From positions 62,001 to 126,000 of the forward strand of contig DAHUYW010000008.1 in the NCBI GenBank assembly GCA_027306915.1: 64,000 bases of DNA, read 5' to 3'. Below, in pieces: positions 46,105 to 57,040 of the stretch. The stretch comes from Spirochaetales bacterium (GTDB lineage: Bacteria > Spirochaetota > Spirochaetia > DAHUYW01). A program made the translations under genes and the position numbers. Position 1 is the stretch's first letter. Every line of letters starts with the position of its first letter. Under the pieces are notes generated by a model. The model was not told the DNA's origin. It worked only from the letters and a program-made list of their open reading frames with translations, and searched no databases.

Positions 46105-46123
46105 CTTCCTTCCACCTTGAGCC

Positions 46124-46432
46124 TTACTGCTTGATCTCGACGTCCACGCCAGCGGGCAGCTCGAGCCTCATGAGCGCGTCCATCACCGCCGAGGAGGGTT
46201 CGAGGATGTCAATCAGCCGCTTGTGCGTGCGCATCTCGAATTGCTCGCGCGACTTCTTATTGACATGGGGAGACCGCAAGACCGTGTACTTGTTGATGCG
46301 CGTCGGCAATGGGATCGGTCCCGCCACCTTCGCGCCCGCCTTTGCCACGGTCTGGACGATTGCCTTCGCGCTTTGATCGATCAGCTCGACGTCGAAGCCG
46401 CGCAGCCTCACCCGGATTCTGTCCCTGGCCAT
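46124..46432 (-). CDS. rpsJ: 30S ribosomal protein S10
   Basis: Head protein, also the NusE antitermination partner, 102 residues. It begins [20 protein letters not shown] and has the loop [20 protein letters not shown]. The start is the second of two adjacent ATGs; the GGAGG site is 4 bases from it and overlaps the end of the terminator U-run just upstream. It is first gene of the S10 operon. Confidence 0.97.
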   Translation of the reverse strand: MARDRIRVRLRGFDVELIDQSAKAIVQTVAKAGAKVAGPIPLPTRINKYTVLRSPHVNKKSREQFEMRTHKRLIDILEPSSAVMDALMRLELPAGVDVEIKQ

Positions 46433-46441
46433 CATTCCTCC

Positions 46442-46477
46442 AAAAAATAGGTCCCGCCGCCCGCGGGCAGTGGGACC
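46442..46477 (-). terminator. Terminator or attenuator between tuf and rpsJ
   Basis: Minus-strand hairpin with outer stem GGTCCC/GGGACC (46477-46472 with 46455-46450), a GC-rich inner part, then TATTTTTT (46449-46442). The rpsJ GGAGG follows the last T directly. As drawn it would stop transcripts leaving tuf, so S10-operon expression would need read-through, antitermination, or an unseen internal promoter. Confidence 0.75.
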
Positions 46478-46484
46478 CACCCTT

Positions 46485-47675
46485 TCACTCTACGATCTCG
46501 GTAACCTGGCCGCTTGCGACGGTGCGGCCGCCCTCGCGGATTGCGAAGCGCAGCCCCTTCTCCATCGCGATCGGATGAATGAGCTCGACGTTGACTTCGG
46601 TGTGATCGCCCGGCATGATCATCTGCTTCTCTGCGGGGAGCGTGACCGTCCCGGTGATGTCGGTCGTCCGGAAGTAGAACTGAGGCCGATAGCCGCTAAA
46701 GAACGGCGAGTGGCGCCCTCCCTCTTCCTTGGTCAGGCAGTAAATGCTTCCCTTGAACTTCTTGTGCGGGGTGATGGAACCCGGCTTCGCAAGGACCTGC
46801 CCACGCTCGACGTCGTTCTTCTCAATGCCGCGGAGGAGGGTACCGATGTTGTCGCCCGCCTGCCCCTGATCGAGGAGCTTGTTGAACATCTCGACGCCCG
46901 TTACTACCGTGCTCTTGGTGTCGCGAATGCCGACGATCTCGACAGTGTCGCCGACCTTCACGATTCCGCGATCCACTCTTCCGGTGACGACGGTTCCTCG
47001 TCCCTGAATTGAGAAGATGTCTTCGATCGGCATCAGGAAGGGCTGATCGATGGCACGCACCGGCAGCGGGAAGTAGGAGTCCATGGCCTCCAGGAGCTCT
47101 TTGATGCACTTGGTCTTGCTCTCATCGTCCGGATGCTCCATGGCCTCAAAGGCCGATCCCTTGACGATAGGCGTCGTGTCACCGGGGAAGCCCTGGCTGT
47201 TGAGAAGATCCTTGATCTCCTGCTCGACCAGCTCGATAAGCTCCGGGTCGTCCACCTGATCGGTCTTGTTCAAGAAGACAAGAATGGAGGGCACGCCCAC
47301 CTGACGGGCCAGAAGCACATGCTCGCGGGTCTGCGGCATGACGCTGTCCGGCGCCGAAACAACGAGGACCGCTCCGTCCATCTGGGCGGCGCCCGTGATC
47401 ATGTTCTTGATATAGTCGGCATGTCCGGGGCAGTCCACGTGGGCATAGTGCCGTTTGTCGGTCTGATACTCCACGTGACGGGTATTGATGGTGATGCCGC
47501 GCGCCTTTTCCTCGGGCGCGTTGTCGATATCTTCGTACTTCATCACCTTATCGCCGTACAGCCTTCCGCAGTACATGGTGATTGCGGCAGTGAGGGTCGT
47601 CTTTCCATGATCGACATGGCCGATCGTACCAACGTTAATGTGTGGCTTCGTCCTTTCAAACTTTTCCTTAGCCAT
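46485..47675 (-). CDS. tuf: Elongation factor Tu
   Basis: GTPase that brings aminoacyl-tRNA to the ribosome, 396 residues. G motifs: [28 protein letters not shown], and the threonine of switch I in [13 protein letters not shown]. Domain 2 and 3 blocks ([40 protein letters not shown]) are normal. The start is the second of two adjacent ATGs, 5 bases after GGAGG. It lies between rpsG and rpsJ without fusA. It has its own promoter and a very long leader. Confidence 0.99.
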   Translation of the reverse strand: MAKEKFERTKPHINVGTIGHVDHGKTTLTAAITMYCGRLYGDKVMKYEDIDNAPEEKARGITINTRHVEYQTDKRHYAHVDCPGHADYIKNMITGAAQMDGAVLVVSAPDSVMPQTREHVLLARQVGVPSILVFLNKTDQVDDPELIELVEQEIKDLLNSQGFPGDTTPIVKGSAFEAMEHPDDESKTKCIKELLEAMDSYFPLPVRAIDQPFLMPIEDIFSIQGRGTVVTGRVDRGIVKVGDTVEIVGIRDTKSTVVTGVEMFNKLLDQGQAGDNIGTLLRGIEKNDVERGQVLAKPGSITPHKKFKGSIYCLTKEEGGRHSPFFSGYRPQFYFRTTDITGTVTLPAEKQMIMPGDHTEVNVELIHPIAMEKGLRFAIREGGRTVASGQVTEIVE

Positions 47676-48105
47676 CATCTCCTCCTTGTGATAATCTCAC
47701 ACGGTCCATACAGACCAACGTTAGACGGGAAGGACAGAACAACGCTCCCTCGCCCGTTCTCAAAACCCGTAGCGTAGCCCATGGCCACAGGGAAGCCGCT
47801 TGGCATCCCGATAACCACGCTCCTGACCGGGTTCGCAACAAACAATGTCCGCTCTCGGTCCCATGCCACGGGGAGCCACGAGAGCGCTCCTGACCGTTTG
47901 GTATGTCTCTCGACTGGATTTAGGTAGGATGGACAGCCATGCAGAGCGAGCTATCGGCCCGCTTTTCATACTATTGCGTTATCAACAACAGCACGCCGGC
48001 TTGCACCACCTTACCATCCTGCAGCCGCCCCTCCGGGACCGCCGCCCATTCACGTTCAAGGATGATTGGTTTGGCCAAACAAGCCCTTGATCCTTACCGT
48101 TACAA
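47676..48105 (-). other. Long structured leader of tuf (non-coding as far as seen)
   Basis: About 430 bases from the predicted transcription start to the tuf ATG hold no convincing gene. Visible structure includes the palindrome GTTTGGCCAAAC (48069-48080) inside paired arms TCAAGG/CCTTGA and AAGGAT/ATCCTT, and a direct repeat of CGCTCCTGACCG on the plus strand at 47818-47829 and 47885-47896, each followed on the minus strand by a related GTGGC...CATGGG segment. Two short reading frames (64 and 69 codons) lack ribosome sites; the first ends on the tuf ATG. A cis-regulatory RNA is suspected. Confidence 0.5.
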
Positions 48106-48111
48106 GCGACT

Positions 48112-48140
48112 ACTATACTCGATTGTCTTCAAAGGTTCAA
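48112..48140 (-). promoter_or_regulatory. tuf promoter
   Basis: -35 TTGAAC at 48140-48135, 17-base spacer, -10 TATAGT at 48117-48112, starting 28 bases after the rpsG stop. Predicted transcription start is near 48105. Confidence 0.7.
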
Positions 48141-48167
48141 GTACCCAGCGCGAAAACAAACGAGTCG

Positions 48168-48638
48168 TTACCACCGGTAGTGCGCGAAGGCCTTGTTCGC
48201 TTCGGCCATCCGGTGCGTGTCCTCCTTCTTCTTGAAGGCGGTGCCGGTGTTGTTGAACGCGTCCAGAAGCTCCGCCGCAAGCTTGTCACCCATCGATTTG
48301 CCGCCGCGGTCGCGGGCTGCCTGAATGATCCAGCGCATCCCGAGGGCCTCGCGCCTCTTGTCGCGGATCTCGATGGGGACCTGATAGGTGGAGCCTCCCA
48401 CGCGGCGAGACTTCACCTCCACCAGGGGCTTCACGTTTTCGATCGCTTTCAGGAAGACCGCAAGCGGCTCTTCCTTGCTCTTGGCCTTCAGCCCCTCAAA
48501 GGCATCATAGACGATTCGGGTACAGATCGACTTCTTGCCATGGACCATCATCCGGGTGATGAATTTCGCCACGACGAGGCTCCCGTACCTCGCGTCGCCC
48601 ACCATCTCGCGCTTCGGCGCTTCCTTTCTTCTTGACAT
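48168..48638 (-). CDS. rpsG: 30S ribosomal protein S7
   Basis: Nucleates the 30S head and lies near the E site, 156 residues. Signatures: [40 protein letters not shown] and the C-terminal [17 protein letters not shown]. It follows rpsL by 28 bases in the str cluster. Confidence 0.99.
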   Translation of the reverse strand: MSRRKEAPKREMVGDARYGSLVVAKFITRMMVHGKKSICTRIVYDAFEGLKAKSKEEPLAVFLKAIENVKPLVEVKSRRVGGSTYQVPIEIRDKRREALGMRWIIQAARDRGGKSMGDKLAAELLDAFNNTGTAFKKKEDTHRMAEANKAFAHYRW

Positions 48639-48666
48639 CTGCGGTGATCCTCTTTTTGCGCGCCGC

Positions 48667-49041
48667 TTACGCCTTCGGCTTCTTGGCTCCGTACTTGGAG
48701 CGTCCGCGCTTGCGGTCCTCTACCCCGAGAGTGTCCTTCGCGCCGCGAATAATGTGATAGCGGACGCCGGGGAGATCCTTCACTCGTCCACCTCGAATGA
48801 GAACAACCGAGTGCTCTTGGAGGTTGTGGCCAATCCCGGGGATGTAGGCGGTTACTTCAATTCCATTCGAAAGGCGTACCCGCGCCACTTTGCGCAGCGC
48901 TGAGTTCGGCTTCTTCGGCGTGACCGTCATGACGCGCGTGCACACCCCTCGTTTCTGCGGGCAAGAGGATAGCGCCGGCGCCTTGGTCTTGGCGGTGGCT
49001 TTCTCGCGCCCCTTACGGACAAGCTGATTTATCGTCGGCAT
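48667..49041 (-). CDS. rpsL: 30S ribosomal protein S12
   Basis: Decoding-centre protein, 124 residues. It has the tRNA-monitoring segment [20 protein letters not shown] with the lysine whose mutation gives streptomycin resistance (wild type here) and [19 protein letters not shown]. It has its own strong promoter overlapping a hairpin downstream of rpoC. Confidence 0.99.
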   Translation of the reverse strand: MPTINQLVRKGREKATAKTKAPALSSCPQKRGVCTRVMTVTPKKPNSALRKVARVRLSNGIEVTAYIPGIGHNLQEHSVVLIRGGRVKDLPGVRYHIIRGAKDTLGVEDRKRGRSKYGAKKPKA

Positions 49042-49080
49042 CGGTTAGAAAGACTCCTCATACTGATCGGTGATTGAAAT

Positions 49081-49110
49081 AGGTCCCGCCACTGTAGCAA
49101 GGCGGGACCT
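49081..49110. promoter_or_regulatory. Perfect 10-base inverted repeat over the rpsL promoter
   Basis: AGGTCCCGCC (49081-49090) and GGCGGGACCT (49101-49110) flank a 10-base loop that contains the -10 box. In mRNA reading through from rpoC it makes a stable hairpin followed by ATTTC, a weak terminator; as DNA it could be an operator. The outer sequence AAATAGGTCCCGCC also occurs before rpsJ at 46445-46458. Confidence 0.6.
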
Positions 49111-49119
49111 GACTGTCAA
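49091..49119 (-). promoter_or_regulatory. rpsL promoter
   Basis: -35 TTGACA at 49119-49114, 17-base spacer, -10 TACAGT at 49096-49091. The -10 is the loop of a 10-base inverted repeat. Confidence 0.7.
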
Positions 49120-49125
49120 GCGCCG

Positions 49126-49153
49126 GTAGGGCGGCCTGAGTCGACCGCCCTAC
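49126..49153 (-). other. Hairpin spanning the rpoC stop codon
   Basis: Minus-strand GTAGGGCGG and CCGCCCTAC (49153-49145 with 49134-49126), a perfect 9-base stem with a 10-base loop, includes the rpoC TAG. There is no U-run, so a 3'-end protecting or processing role is more likely than termination. Confidence 0.5.
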
Positions 49154-52100
49154 TCTTCGCTCTTCTCTTCCTCGGCCGTCGCCGCCGCGACGGTCTCGGC
49201 CTCGGGCTCGGCTTCCACATCCATGTCGACGTCGCCCTCGTATTGAGTCGCTTCCTCTCGCTCCCTCGCAGCCTTGCGGGCCTCGAGGATGCTCTGGATC
49301 GAGGCGTCGAGATCCTCACTCGTCTCGTCAAAGAGCTTGATGTTGCGATAGATCCTCTTGCCGGTCCCTGCGGGGATGAGATGGCCGATAATGATGTTCT
49401 CCTTCAATCCCCTGAGCTCGTCCACGCTCCCTGCTATCGCGGCATTGGTAAGCACCTTGGTCGTCTCCTGGAAGGAGGCCGCCGACAGGAAGGAATCGAT
49501 ATTGAGCGAGGCTCGGGTAATCCCGAGGAGGAGCGGCCGAGCGACCGCGGGCTGACCGCCCTCGCGCATCACCCGCTGGTTTTCCTCGTGGAATTTGTAT
49601 TTGTCGACATGGTGCCCATAGATGAAGTTCGTGTCGCCGACGCGGACTATCTCAACCTTGCGCATCATCTGGCGAATGATGACGCCTATGTGCTTGTCGT
49701 TGATGTTCACGCCCTGGAGCCGGTAGACCTCCTGGATCTCATCGACGAGCCAGCCCTGAAGGGCATTTTCCCCGAGGATATGGAGAATATCGTGGGGATC
49801 GGTCGCCCCGTCGCACAGCGGCTCGCCGGCGACGACGTCGTCGCCGTCACGCACGAGGAGGTGCTTGCCCATCGATACGAAGTGCTTGGTCTCCCTTCCA
49901 TAGGTGTCTTCCACCACGATGACCCGTTTGCCCTTGGCGATCCCCTTGAACTTCACCTTTCCGCTGATGAGGGCAAGTACCGCGGGATTCTTCGGGCGAC
50001 GAGCCTCGAAGAGCTCACCTACCCTCGGTAGGCCTCCCGTGATGTCGCGGGTCTTTACGCTCTCCTTAAGGAGCTTGGCGAGAGTGCGCCCTCTGTTCAC
50101 CTTGTCCCCCTGCTCGACGCTCAGATAGGCAGCGCCAGGCAGGAAGTAGGTAGCGAGATCATTGCCTTTGCCGTCGGTGATGACCATCCGCGGCTGGAGG
50201 CTTTCGAGCGAAAACTCGGTTATCTTCTTCTCGATGTTGCCCGTGTCCTCGTTTATCTCTTCCTTAAGCGTGGTACCGAGGACTATGTCCTCGAACTTCA
50301 CGATTCCGTCCACCTCGGAGATGATCGGCTCGGAGAAGGGATCGAAGACCGCGATCGACTCCTGGGCCTCGACTATGTCGCCGACCTTCTTGAGCAGGGC
50401 CGAACCGTTTCGAACCTCGATCTTCTGGTCTTGGGCGATGAGGAGAATCTCTTTGCCGCGGATGGAGACATAGGCAACGTCAGTCGTCTTTATCTCCTCC
50501 TTGCCGCGCTTCACGATGGTCTCGCCGGTGATGACCCGCTGGCCGTCGGTAACGAGCACCTTGTCCCGCGGCTCCTCGGGGATTCGCTTTAGGATCTTCG
50601 ACACGATGAGATGGCCCTTCCGCGTGAAGAGCACCTCGCCGTTCTCGAGCTTAACCGTGTTGCCGACAACCTGCTTCACGAGTATCGGATACTTCAGGTA
50701 GATCCGGTTCTCCTCGCTCACCTTCGTCGCAGCCCCTCCAATATGGAAGGTTCTCATCGTGAGCTGGGTTCCCGGCTGGCCGATCGATTGGGCCGCGATG
50801 ATCCCGACCGCCTCGCCGATCTCGACGGAGCGATTGGTAGCGAGATTTCTTCCGTAGCACTTGCGGCAGACGCCATGCTTCGCCTCACAGGTGAGCACGG
50901 TGCGAATCCTCACGGTTTCGATACCGACCGATTCGATGTATTCGGCAATCTCGTCGGTGATCTCCTCGTTTATGTCGATGATCACCTCGCCGGTAATGGG
51001 GTGCTTGACCCGCTCCAGCGTAAAGCGTCCCTGGAGGCGGTCGGCAAGAGACTCGACGATCTCCTCGCCGTCCTTTATCGCGCTGATGTCGTTGCCGTTG
51101 ATGGTTCCGCAGTCCTCCTCATTGACGACGACGTCCTGCGCAATGTCGACCAGCCTTCGGGTGAGATATCCGGCGTCGGCAGTTTTCAGCGCGGTGTCGG
51201 CGAGTCCCTTGCGGGCGCCGTTGGTGGAGATGAAGAACTCGATGATCGAGAGCCCCTCTTTGAAATTCGCGCGGATGGGCAGCTCGATGATGTCGCCGGA
51301 CGGCTTAGCCATGAGGCCTCGCATGCCGGCAAGCTGGCGAATCTGAGTCCGGCTTCCTCGCGCGCCGGAGTCCGCCATCATGTATACCGGGTTGAATCCC
51401 TCTCGGTCCTCCCGCAGGGTTCTCATGAGGACATTGGTCAGGTCCTCGTTAGTCTTGCTCCAGACCTCGATGACGCGGTTGTAGCGCTCCTCCTGGGTAA
51501 TGTGGCCTTGGAGGTACTGCTGCTGAATCTCCTCGACCTTCTGATTGGCGCTGTCGATCATCGCGGTCTTGTCTTTCGGGATGATGATGTCATCCATCCC
51601 GATGGTCGCGCCGAAGACCGTGGCATACTTGAAGCCGAGATTCTTCACCTGATCGAGCATCTCGACGGTGACGGAGGGGCCGTGATCCTTGTAGCACTTG
51701 GCGACGAGATTTCGCAGCTCCTTGTCTCCGAGGGCGTAGTTGATGTAGCCGATTTCCTTCGGCATGGCGGAATTGAAGATGATCCTTCCTGGGGTAGTCT
51801 CGAGCCACGCACCGTCGCGGCGCACCTTAATCATGGCATTGTAGTCGACGGCCCTCACCTCGAGAGCCATGATCACCTCGTCGACTCCCGAATAGCTCTT
51901 GTTTTCACCCTTCGCGCCCTTTCGGCTGCGGGTGAGGTAGTTTATCCCGAGAACCATGTCCTGCGACGGGAAGACGATCGGCGTGCCGTTTGCCGGGTTG
52001 AGGAGGTTGTTCGCCGAGAGCATGAGCATCCAGCACTCGATCTGGGCCGCCTGAGTAAGCGGTACATGGACCGCCATCTGGTCGCCGTCGAAGTCCGCGT

Positions 52101-53439
52101 TGTAGGCATGGCAGACCAGCGGATGCAGCTTTATCGCCTTTCCCTCCACCAAAATCGGCTCGAAAGCCTGGATCCCGAGGCGATGGAGGGTCGGAGCACG
52201 GTTCAGGAGCACCGGATGCTCGCGGACGACATCGTCGAGGACCGCCCACACCTCCGGCGTCTCCTGCTCCACCAGGGTCTTCGCCTTCTTGATGTTATAG
52301 ACCACGTCCTTCTCGACGAGCTTCTTCATGATGAAGGGCTTGTACAGCTCGAGGGCCATCTTCGTCGGGAGCCCGCACTGATGGAGCTGAAGCTCGGGTC
52401 CGACCACGATGACGCTGCGGCCGGAATAATCGACGCGCTTGCCGAGCAGGTTCTGCCGGAAGCGCCCCTGCTTGCCTTTCAGCATGTCCGACAGCGACTT
52501 CAAGGGACGATTGGAGGCGCCCTTCACGACGCGCTTCTTCTTCGAGTTGTCGAAGAGGGCGTCGACCGCCTCCTGGAGCATGCGCTTTTCGTTGCGGATG
52601 ATAATGTCGGGGGCGTTCAAAGCCATGAGCCGCTTCAATCGGTTGTTGCGGTTGATCACGCGGCGGTAGAGATCGTTCAGATCCGAGGTGGCGAAGCGTC
52701 CGCCATCGAGCTGAACCATGGGGCGCAGCTCAGGCGGAATGACCGGAATCACGTCAAGGATCATCCACTCGGGCTTGTTCCCGGAGTCGCGGAAGTTCTC
52801 GACGATTTCTATGCGCTTCAGGAGGCGCTTGTCCGCCTTCGCCCCCTTCTGCACCATCTTTGCACGCAGCTCAATGGAAAGGGCGTCCAGATCGAGGTTC
52901 TCGAGCAGGGTGCGAATCGCCTCGGCGCCGATGCCGGCAGTGAAGCTTTGGCCGTAGCGCTCGCGGGCCTCGAGGTATTCCTCCTCCGAGAGGAGATCCA
53001 TCTGCTTCAAATCGGTGTCGCCCGCGTCGATGACGATATACTTCTCATAGTAGAGGATCGAACGAAGCGAGGCGATCGAGAGGTCGAGCAGGAGCCCCAT
53101 CCGGGAGGGAACGGAGCGGTAGTACCAGATGTGGGATACCGGGGATGCGAGCTCGATGTGCCCCATCCGCTCTCGGCGGACCTTGAAGTGGGTCACCTCT
53201 ACTCCGCAGCGATCGCAGATCACGCCTTTATACCGAATCGACTTGAACTTGCCGCAGTAGCACTCCCACTCCTTGGTGGTCCCGAAGATGCGCTCGCAAA
53301 ACAGTCCATCCTTCTCCGGACGAAGGGTGCGATAGTTGATAGTTTCGGGCTTCTTCACCTCACCGTACGACCACGCCCGAATCTGCTCCGGGGAGGCGAG
53401 GCGAATCATTATGTTATCGAAGTCCTGCAAATCTCTCAT
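49150..53439 (-). CDS. rpoC: DNA-directed RNA polymerase subunit beta'
   Basis: Catalytic subunit, 1429 residues. The N-terminal zinc ribbon is [20 protein letters not shown]. The active-site magnesium loop is NADFDGDQM. The bridge/trigger region and the second zinc site ([16 protein letters not shown]) are intact. It ends in an acidic Glu/Ala tail (about 25 residues). It begins 14 bases after rpoB. Large open frames on the opposite strand are shadows of its GC-rich codon use. Confidence 0.99.
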   Translation of the reverse strand: MRDLQDFDNIMIRLASPEQIRAWSYGEVKKPETINYRTLRPEKDGLFCERIFGTTKEWECYCGKFKSIRYKGVICDRCGVEVTHFKVRRERMGHIELASPVSHIWYYRSVPSRMGLLLDLSIASLRSILYYEKYIVIDAGDTDLKQMDLLSEEEYLEARERYGQSFTAGIGAEAIRTLLENLDLDALSIELRAKMVQKGAKADKRLLKRIEIVENFRDSGNKPEWMILDVIPVIPPELRPMVQLDGGRFATSDLNDLYRRVINRNNRLKRLMALNAPDIIIRNEKRMLQEAVDALFDNSKKKRVVKGASNRPLKSLSDMLKGKQGRFRQNLLGKRVDYSGRSVIVVGPELQLHQCGLPTKMALELYKPFIMKKLVEKDVVYNIKKAKTLVEQETPEVWAVLDDVVREHPVLLNRAPTLHRLGIQAFEPILVEGKAIKLHPLVCHAYNADFDGDQMAVHVPLTQAAQIECWMLMLSANNLLNPANGTPIVFPSQDMVLGINYLTRSRKGAKGENKSYSGVDEVIMALEVRAVDYNAMIKVRRDGAWLETTPGRIIFNSAMPKEIGYINYALGDKELRNLVAKCYKDHGPSVTVEMLDQVKNLGFKYATVFGATIGMDDIIIPKDKTAMIDSANQKVEEIQQQYLQGHITQEERYNRVIEVWSKTNEDLTNVLMRTLREDREGFNPVYMMADSGARGSRTQIRQLAGMRGLMAKPSGDIIELPIRANFKEGLSIIEFFISTNGARKGLADTALKTADAGYLTRRLVDIAQDVVVNEEDCGTINGNDISAIKDGEEIVESLADRLQGRFTLERVKHPITGEVIIDINEEITDEIAEYIESVGIETVRIRTVLTCEAKHGVCRKCYGRNLATNRSVEIGEAVGIIAAQSIGQPGTQLTMRTFHIGGAATKVSEENRIYLKYPILVKQVVGNTVKLENGEVLFTRKGHLIVSKILKRIPEEPRDKVLVTDGQRVITGETIVKRGKEEIKTTDVAYVSIRGKEILLIAQDQKIEVRNGSALLKKVGDIVEAQESIAVFDPFSEPIISEVDGIVKFEDIVLGTTLKEEINEDTGNIEKKITEFSLESLQPRMVITDGKGNDLATYFLPGAAYLSVEQGDKVNRGRTLAKLLKESVKTRDITGGLPRVGELFEARRPKNPAVLALISGKVKFKGIAKGKRVIVVEDTYGRETKHFVSMGKHLLVRDGDDVVAGEPLCDGATDPHDILHILGENALQGWLVDEIQEVYRLQGVNINDKHIGVIIRQMMRKVEIVRVGDTNFIYGHHVDKYKFHEENQRVMREGGQPAVARPLLLGITRASLNIDSFLSAASFQETTKVLTNAAIAGSVDELRGLKENIIIGHLIPAGTGKRIYRNIKLFDETSEDLDASIQSILEARKAAREREEATQYEGDVDMDVEAEPEAETVAAATAEEEKSEE

Positions 53440-53453
53440 TGTATGACGTCTCC

Positions 53454-56400
53454 CTAAAACTGGCTGCCCTGACGGCTAATCAGCTCTTCATCCCGTTCAG
53501 TGAGCGGGATCTTCTTGCCGCGGGAGTCGTAGATCGAGATATCGAGGGCCAGCCCTCGAAGCTCCTGTACCAGCACGTTGAAAGACTCGGGGATACCCGC
53601 GGCCGAAGCCGGCTCTCCCTTCACTATGCTTTCGTAGATCTTGGCTCGTCCGGTCATGTCATCAGACTTTATGGTTAGCAGCTCCTGGAGGGTGTTCGCC
53701 GCGCCGTAGGCCTCGAGCGCCCACACTTCCATCTCGCCCAGGCGCTGGCCGCCGAACTGAGCCTTGCCGCCCAGCGGCTGCTGGGTAACGAGCGAGTAGG
53801 GTCCGGTCGAGCGGGCGTGCATCTTGTCGTCGACCAAATGGTGAAGCTTCAGCATGTAGAGATAGCCGACGAAAACCGCGTTCTCCATCGGGATACCGGT
53901 CCTTCCGTCGTGAAGCGAAATCTTCGATGAGGTCGGAAGCTGGGCTGCCTGAAGCTTTTCCTCGATCTGCTGGTTCGTGGCGGACTGGAAGACCGGCGTC
54001 GAATACCATTCGCCCAAGGCAAACCCGGCCCATCCCAGCTCGGTCTCCAGGATCTGGCCGAGGTTCATTCGCGATGGGACTCCGAGCGGGTTGAGGCAGA
54101 TGTCGAGGGGAGTCCCGTCGTCCATGTAGGGCATGTCCTCCTCCGGGAGGATACGGGCCACGACGCCCTTGTTGCCGTGGCGGCCCGCCATCTTGTCGCC
54201 TTCCCGCAGCTTGCGCTTCGTCGCAATGAGCACCTTCACCACCTCATCGACTCCCGGCGAGAGGTCGTCGCCCTCCGAGCGCTTCAGGCGCTGGACGTCG
54301 ATGATCGTCCCGTCGATCCCGTGAGGAACGCGCAAAGAAGTGTCGCGGACCTCCTTCGCTTTTTCGCCGAAGATCGAGTTGAGGAGCTTGAACTCAGGGG
54401 TGGTCTCGGTTTCCGACTTCGGGGTCACCTTACCGACCAGGATGTAGCCTGACTGCACCTTGGCGCCGATGCGGACGATCCCTTCCTCATCGAGCTGCTC
54501 GAGAGACTTCTCGTTGGTGTTTGGAATGTCGCGGGTGATCTTCTCCGGCCCGAGCTTGGTCTCCCGCACCTCGACCATGAACTCCTTGATGTGGATGGAG
54601 GTGAAGATGTCCTCTTTTACCACCTTCTCGGAGACGAGGATCGCGTCCTCGTAGTTGTAGCCGTTCCACGGCACGAAGCCGACCAACACGTTGCGCCCGA
54701 GGGCGAGCTCTCCGCTGTAGGTGGCGGGCCCGTCCGCGATAACCTGACCGGCGGCGACCTTCTGCCCCACCCGCACGAGGGGTTTCTGATTGAAGCAGGT
54801 GTCCTGGTTGGTGCGCTGGTACTTCACCAGCGGGTAGTGGTCGCGCTCCTTCTTCGCCTCGTCCGGGATGATGGTGATAACCCGCGAGGTCACGTACTCC
54901 ACGCTCCCAGAGCGCCGGGCCTTCGCAAGAACCCCGGAGTCGTATGCCGTCTTGCCTTCCATCCCGGTGCCGACGATGGGCGGCTCGGGAAAGACCAGCG
55001 GCACCGCCTGGCGCTGCATGTTGGAGCCCATGAGGGCGCGGTTCGCGTCGTCGTGCTCCAGGAAGGGGATGAGCGAGGTCGCAACCGAGATAACCTGCTT
55101 CGGGGAGACATCCATGTATTGAATTTCCGCCGGATCGCGGGTCACATAATCGCCGCCCTTCCGGGCCGAAACACGATTCGAGCGGAAGTTGCCCTTCTCG
55201 TCGATGGGGGCGTTTGCCTGGGCGATGAAGTACTTCTCCTCGTCCATCGCGGAGAGATATTCGATCTCCTTCGTCGCCTTCCCGTTCTTCACCTTGCGAT
55301 AGGGGGTTTCCAGGAAGCCATACTCGTTCACCCGGGTGTAGTTCGCGAGCGAGACGATGAGGCCGATGTTCGGACCTTCGGGAGTCTCGATCGGGCACAT
55401 CCGCCCGTAGTGGGAGTAGTGAACGTCGCGAACCTCGAAGCCGGCGCGATCCCGCGAGAGTCCGCCGGGGCCGAGGGCGTTCAGGCGGCGCTTGTGGGTA
55501 AGCTCGGAGAGGGGGTTTACCTGGTCCATGAACTGCGAGAGCTGGCTCGAGCCGAAGAACTCCTTGATTGCCGCAACGATCGGCTTTATGGAGATGAGGT
55601 CCTGCGGCTTGACCGTGTCGGTCTCCTTCAGGGACATCCGCTCCTTCGCGATGCGCTCCATGCGGGTGAAGGCGGTCTTCAGCTGGTTGGCGAGAAGCTC
55701 GCCGACCGAGCGAATGCGTCGGTTGCCGAGATGGTCGATGTCGTCGACATTCGCCTCGCCAATGTACACCCGGATGAGGTAGAGCATCGTGTTTATGATG
55801 TCCTTCTTCGTGAGGGTGTGCGCCTCGGGGGGCGGGTCGTAGTCGAATTTCTTGTTCAGCTTGTAGCGCCCCACCTGGCCGAGGTCGTAGCGGCGGGAGC
55901 TGAAGAACATCGAGTTCAGATCCTTCTCCGCGCTCTCGAAGGTGATCGGCTCGCCGGGCATGATAACGGCATACACCGCGGCAAGGGCGTCCTCTTTCGA
56001 CGGCTCATCCACGTCGGGATCGTCCTTCGTGAACTTGACCTCCTCCCGCTCGAAGCAGTTGAGGATGATATTCGAGTGGAGCGATTCGTCGTGATCCTGG
56101 TCGATCATCTCCACTTCCTTGATCTGGGAATGCAGGAGCTCGTCCACGTCGTGCGGATGGATCTTCTCGCCTGCGCGATAGAGCTTCTTCAGCTCCTCGC
56201 CACCCGCTGTGTAGACCGCCTTGGCAAAAACCTTGCCGACAAGCTTCTCCTTGTCCTCCCGTGAGTCCGAAACCTTGACGATCTGAGTCTTATAAAACAG
56301 CCCGATTATCTTTTCGCGCGTATCGAAGCCGAGGGCGCGCAGGAAGAGCGTCCCGAGTATTCTCTTCTTGCGATCGATCTTCGCGTAGATGAGCTCCTTC

Positions 56401-56948
56401 TTCTGATCGATCTCGAACTCAAGCCACGATCCGCGGTAGGGTATGATCCGCGACGAGAATATCCCTTTCTCATGCGAGAAGATCACGCCCGGCGAGCGGT
56501 GGATTTGACTCACAACGACGCGCTCGGCCCCGTTGATGATGAAGGTACCCCGGTCGGTCATCAGCGGAATATCGCCGACGTAGATGTGCTTCTGCCGAAT
56601 TTCCCCGGTCTCCTGGAAGATCAGGTTTATCCGTGCCTTGATCGGCACGGCGAAGGTAAGGCCCTTCTGCTTGCACTCGGCTTCGGTGAGCTTGATGTTC
56701 TCTTCGTCGAGGGTGTACTGAGTGTACTCGAGCACCATGTCTCCGTTCGGGCTCTCGATTGGGAAGACGCTCTGGAACACCTCTTCCAGCCCCTGGCGGA
56801 GAAGCGGTTGCCCCAGCTTGAGCCTGTCGCGCTGGAGGAAGCGCTCGTACGAGGAGGTTTGAATGTCGACGAGATCTGGAAGGTCCATCACCTCGTGGAA
56901 CTCCTTCCCGATGTAGACACGCTTAATGGTGTCTCCTCTTTCAAGCAT
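53454..56948 (-). CDS. rpoB: DNA-directed RNA polymerase subunit beta
   Basis: Second largest subunit, 1164 residues. The rifampicin pocket reads [20 protein letters not shown] followed by [10 protein letters not shown]. The Asn replaces E. coli Ser531, a replacement known in spirochaetes and associated with natural rifampicin tolerance. It has GRHGNKGV and the C-terminal clamp region. The start is ATG 56948 with a GGGGGG ribosome site; an upstream in-frame codon at 56978 is rejected because it lies in a hairpin. It lies between rplL and rpoC. Confidence 0.99.
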   Translation of the reverse strand: MLERGDTIKRVYIGKEFHEVMDLPDLVDIQTSSYERFLQRDRLKLGQPLLRQGLEEVFQSVFPIESPNGDMVLEYTQYTLDEENIKLTEAECKQKGLTFAVPIKARINLIFQETGEIRQKHIYVGDIPLMTDRGTFIINGAERVVVSQIHRSPGVIFSHEKGIFSSRIIPYRGSWLEFEIDQKKELIYAKIDRKKRILGTLFLRALGFDTREKIIGLFYKTQIVKVSDSREDKEKLVGKVFAKAVYTAGGEELKKLYRAGEKIHPHDVDELLHSQIKEVEMIDQDHDESLHSNIILNCFEREEVKFTKDDPDVDEPSKEDALAAVYAVIMPGEPITFESAEKDLNSMFFSSRRYDLGQVGRYKLNKKFDYDPPPEAHTLTKKDIINTMLYLIRVYIGEANVDDIDHLGNRRIRSVGELLANQLKTAFTRMERIAKERMSLKETDTVKPQDLISIKPIVAAIKEFFGSSQLSQFMDQVNPLSELTHKRRLNALGPGGLSRDRAGFEVRDVHYSHYGRMCPIETPEGPNIGLIVSLANYTRVNEYGFLETPYRKVKNGKATKEIEYLSAMDEEKYFIAQANAPIDEKGNFRSNRVSARKGGDYVTRDPAEIQYMDVSPKQVISVATSLIPFLEHDDANRALMGSNMQRQAVPLVFPEPPIVGTGMEGKTAYDSGVLAKARRSGSVEYVTSRVITIIPDEAKKERDHYPLVKYQRTNQDTCFNQKPLVRVGQKVAAGQVIADGPATYSGELALGRNVLVGFVPWNGYNYEDAILVSEKVVKEDIFTSIHIKEFMVEVRETKLGPEKITRDIPNTNEKSLEQLDEEGIVRIGAKVQSGYILVGKVTPKSETETTPEFKLLNSIFGEKAKEVRDTSLRVPHGIDGTIIDVQRLKRSEGDDLSPGVDEVVKVLIATKRKLREGDKMAGRHGNKGVVARILPEEDMPYMDDGTPLDICLNPLGVPSRMNLGQILETELGWAGFALGEWYSTPVFQSATNQQIEEKLQAAQLPTSSKISLHDGRTGIPMENAVFVGYLYMLKLHHLVDDKMHARSTGPYSLVTQQPLGGKAQFGGQRLGEMEVWALEAYGAANTLQELLTIKSDDMTGRAKIYESIVKGEPASAAGIPESFNVLVQELRGLALDISIYDSRGKKIPLTERDEELISRQGSQF

Positions 56949-56973
56949 GGTTACCCCCCTGATAAAAGAATAC

Positions 56974-57000
56974 ACCACCGAGACATAGTGCCTCGGTGGT
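56974..57000 (-). terminator. rplL-rpoB attenuator-like hairpin
   Basis: Minus-strand ACCACCGAG and CTCGGTGGT (57000-56992 with 56982-56974), a perfect 9-base stem with a 9-base loop, followed by GTATTCTTTTATC. The run is only moderately T-rich, so partial termination is expected, as at the rplL-rpoB attenuator of E. coli. A TTGACT box lies at 57012-57007 but no good -10 follows. Confidence 0.6.
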
Positions 57001-57040
57001 TGTGCGAGTCAAGCGAGATTGTTCTAAAAATGAGGCGTCT

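Noticed and set aside
47760..47969. 69-codon frame in the tuf leader
   Set aside because: No ribosome site, no recognisable protein, and it overlaps repeats and another short frame.
47676..48167. A missing or degraded fusA gene between rpsG and tuf
   Set aside because: The gap is under 500 bases and shows no EF-G motif in any frame; fusA is known to lie elsewhere in spirochaetes.
50611..53457. 948-codon open frame antisense to rpoC
   Set aside because: A shadow of GC-rich codon use; it has no ribosome site, no recognisable domain, and lies wholly inside a certain gene.
54591..56264. 557-codon frame antisense to rpoB
   Set aside because: Same kind of antisense shadow; no supporting signals.
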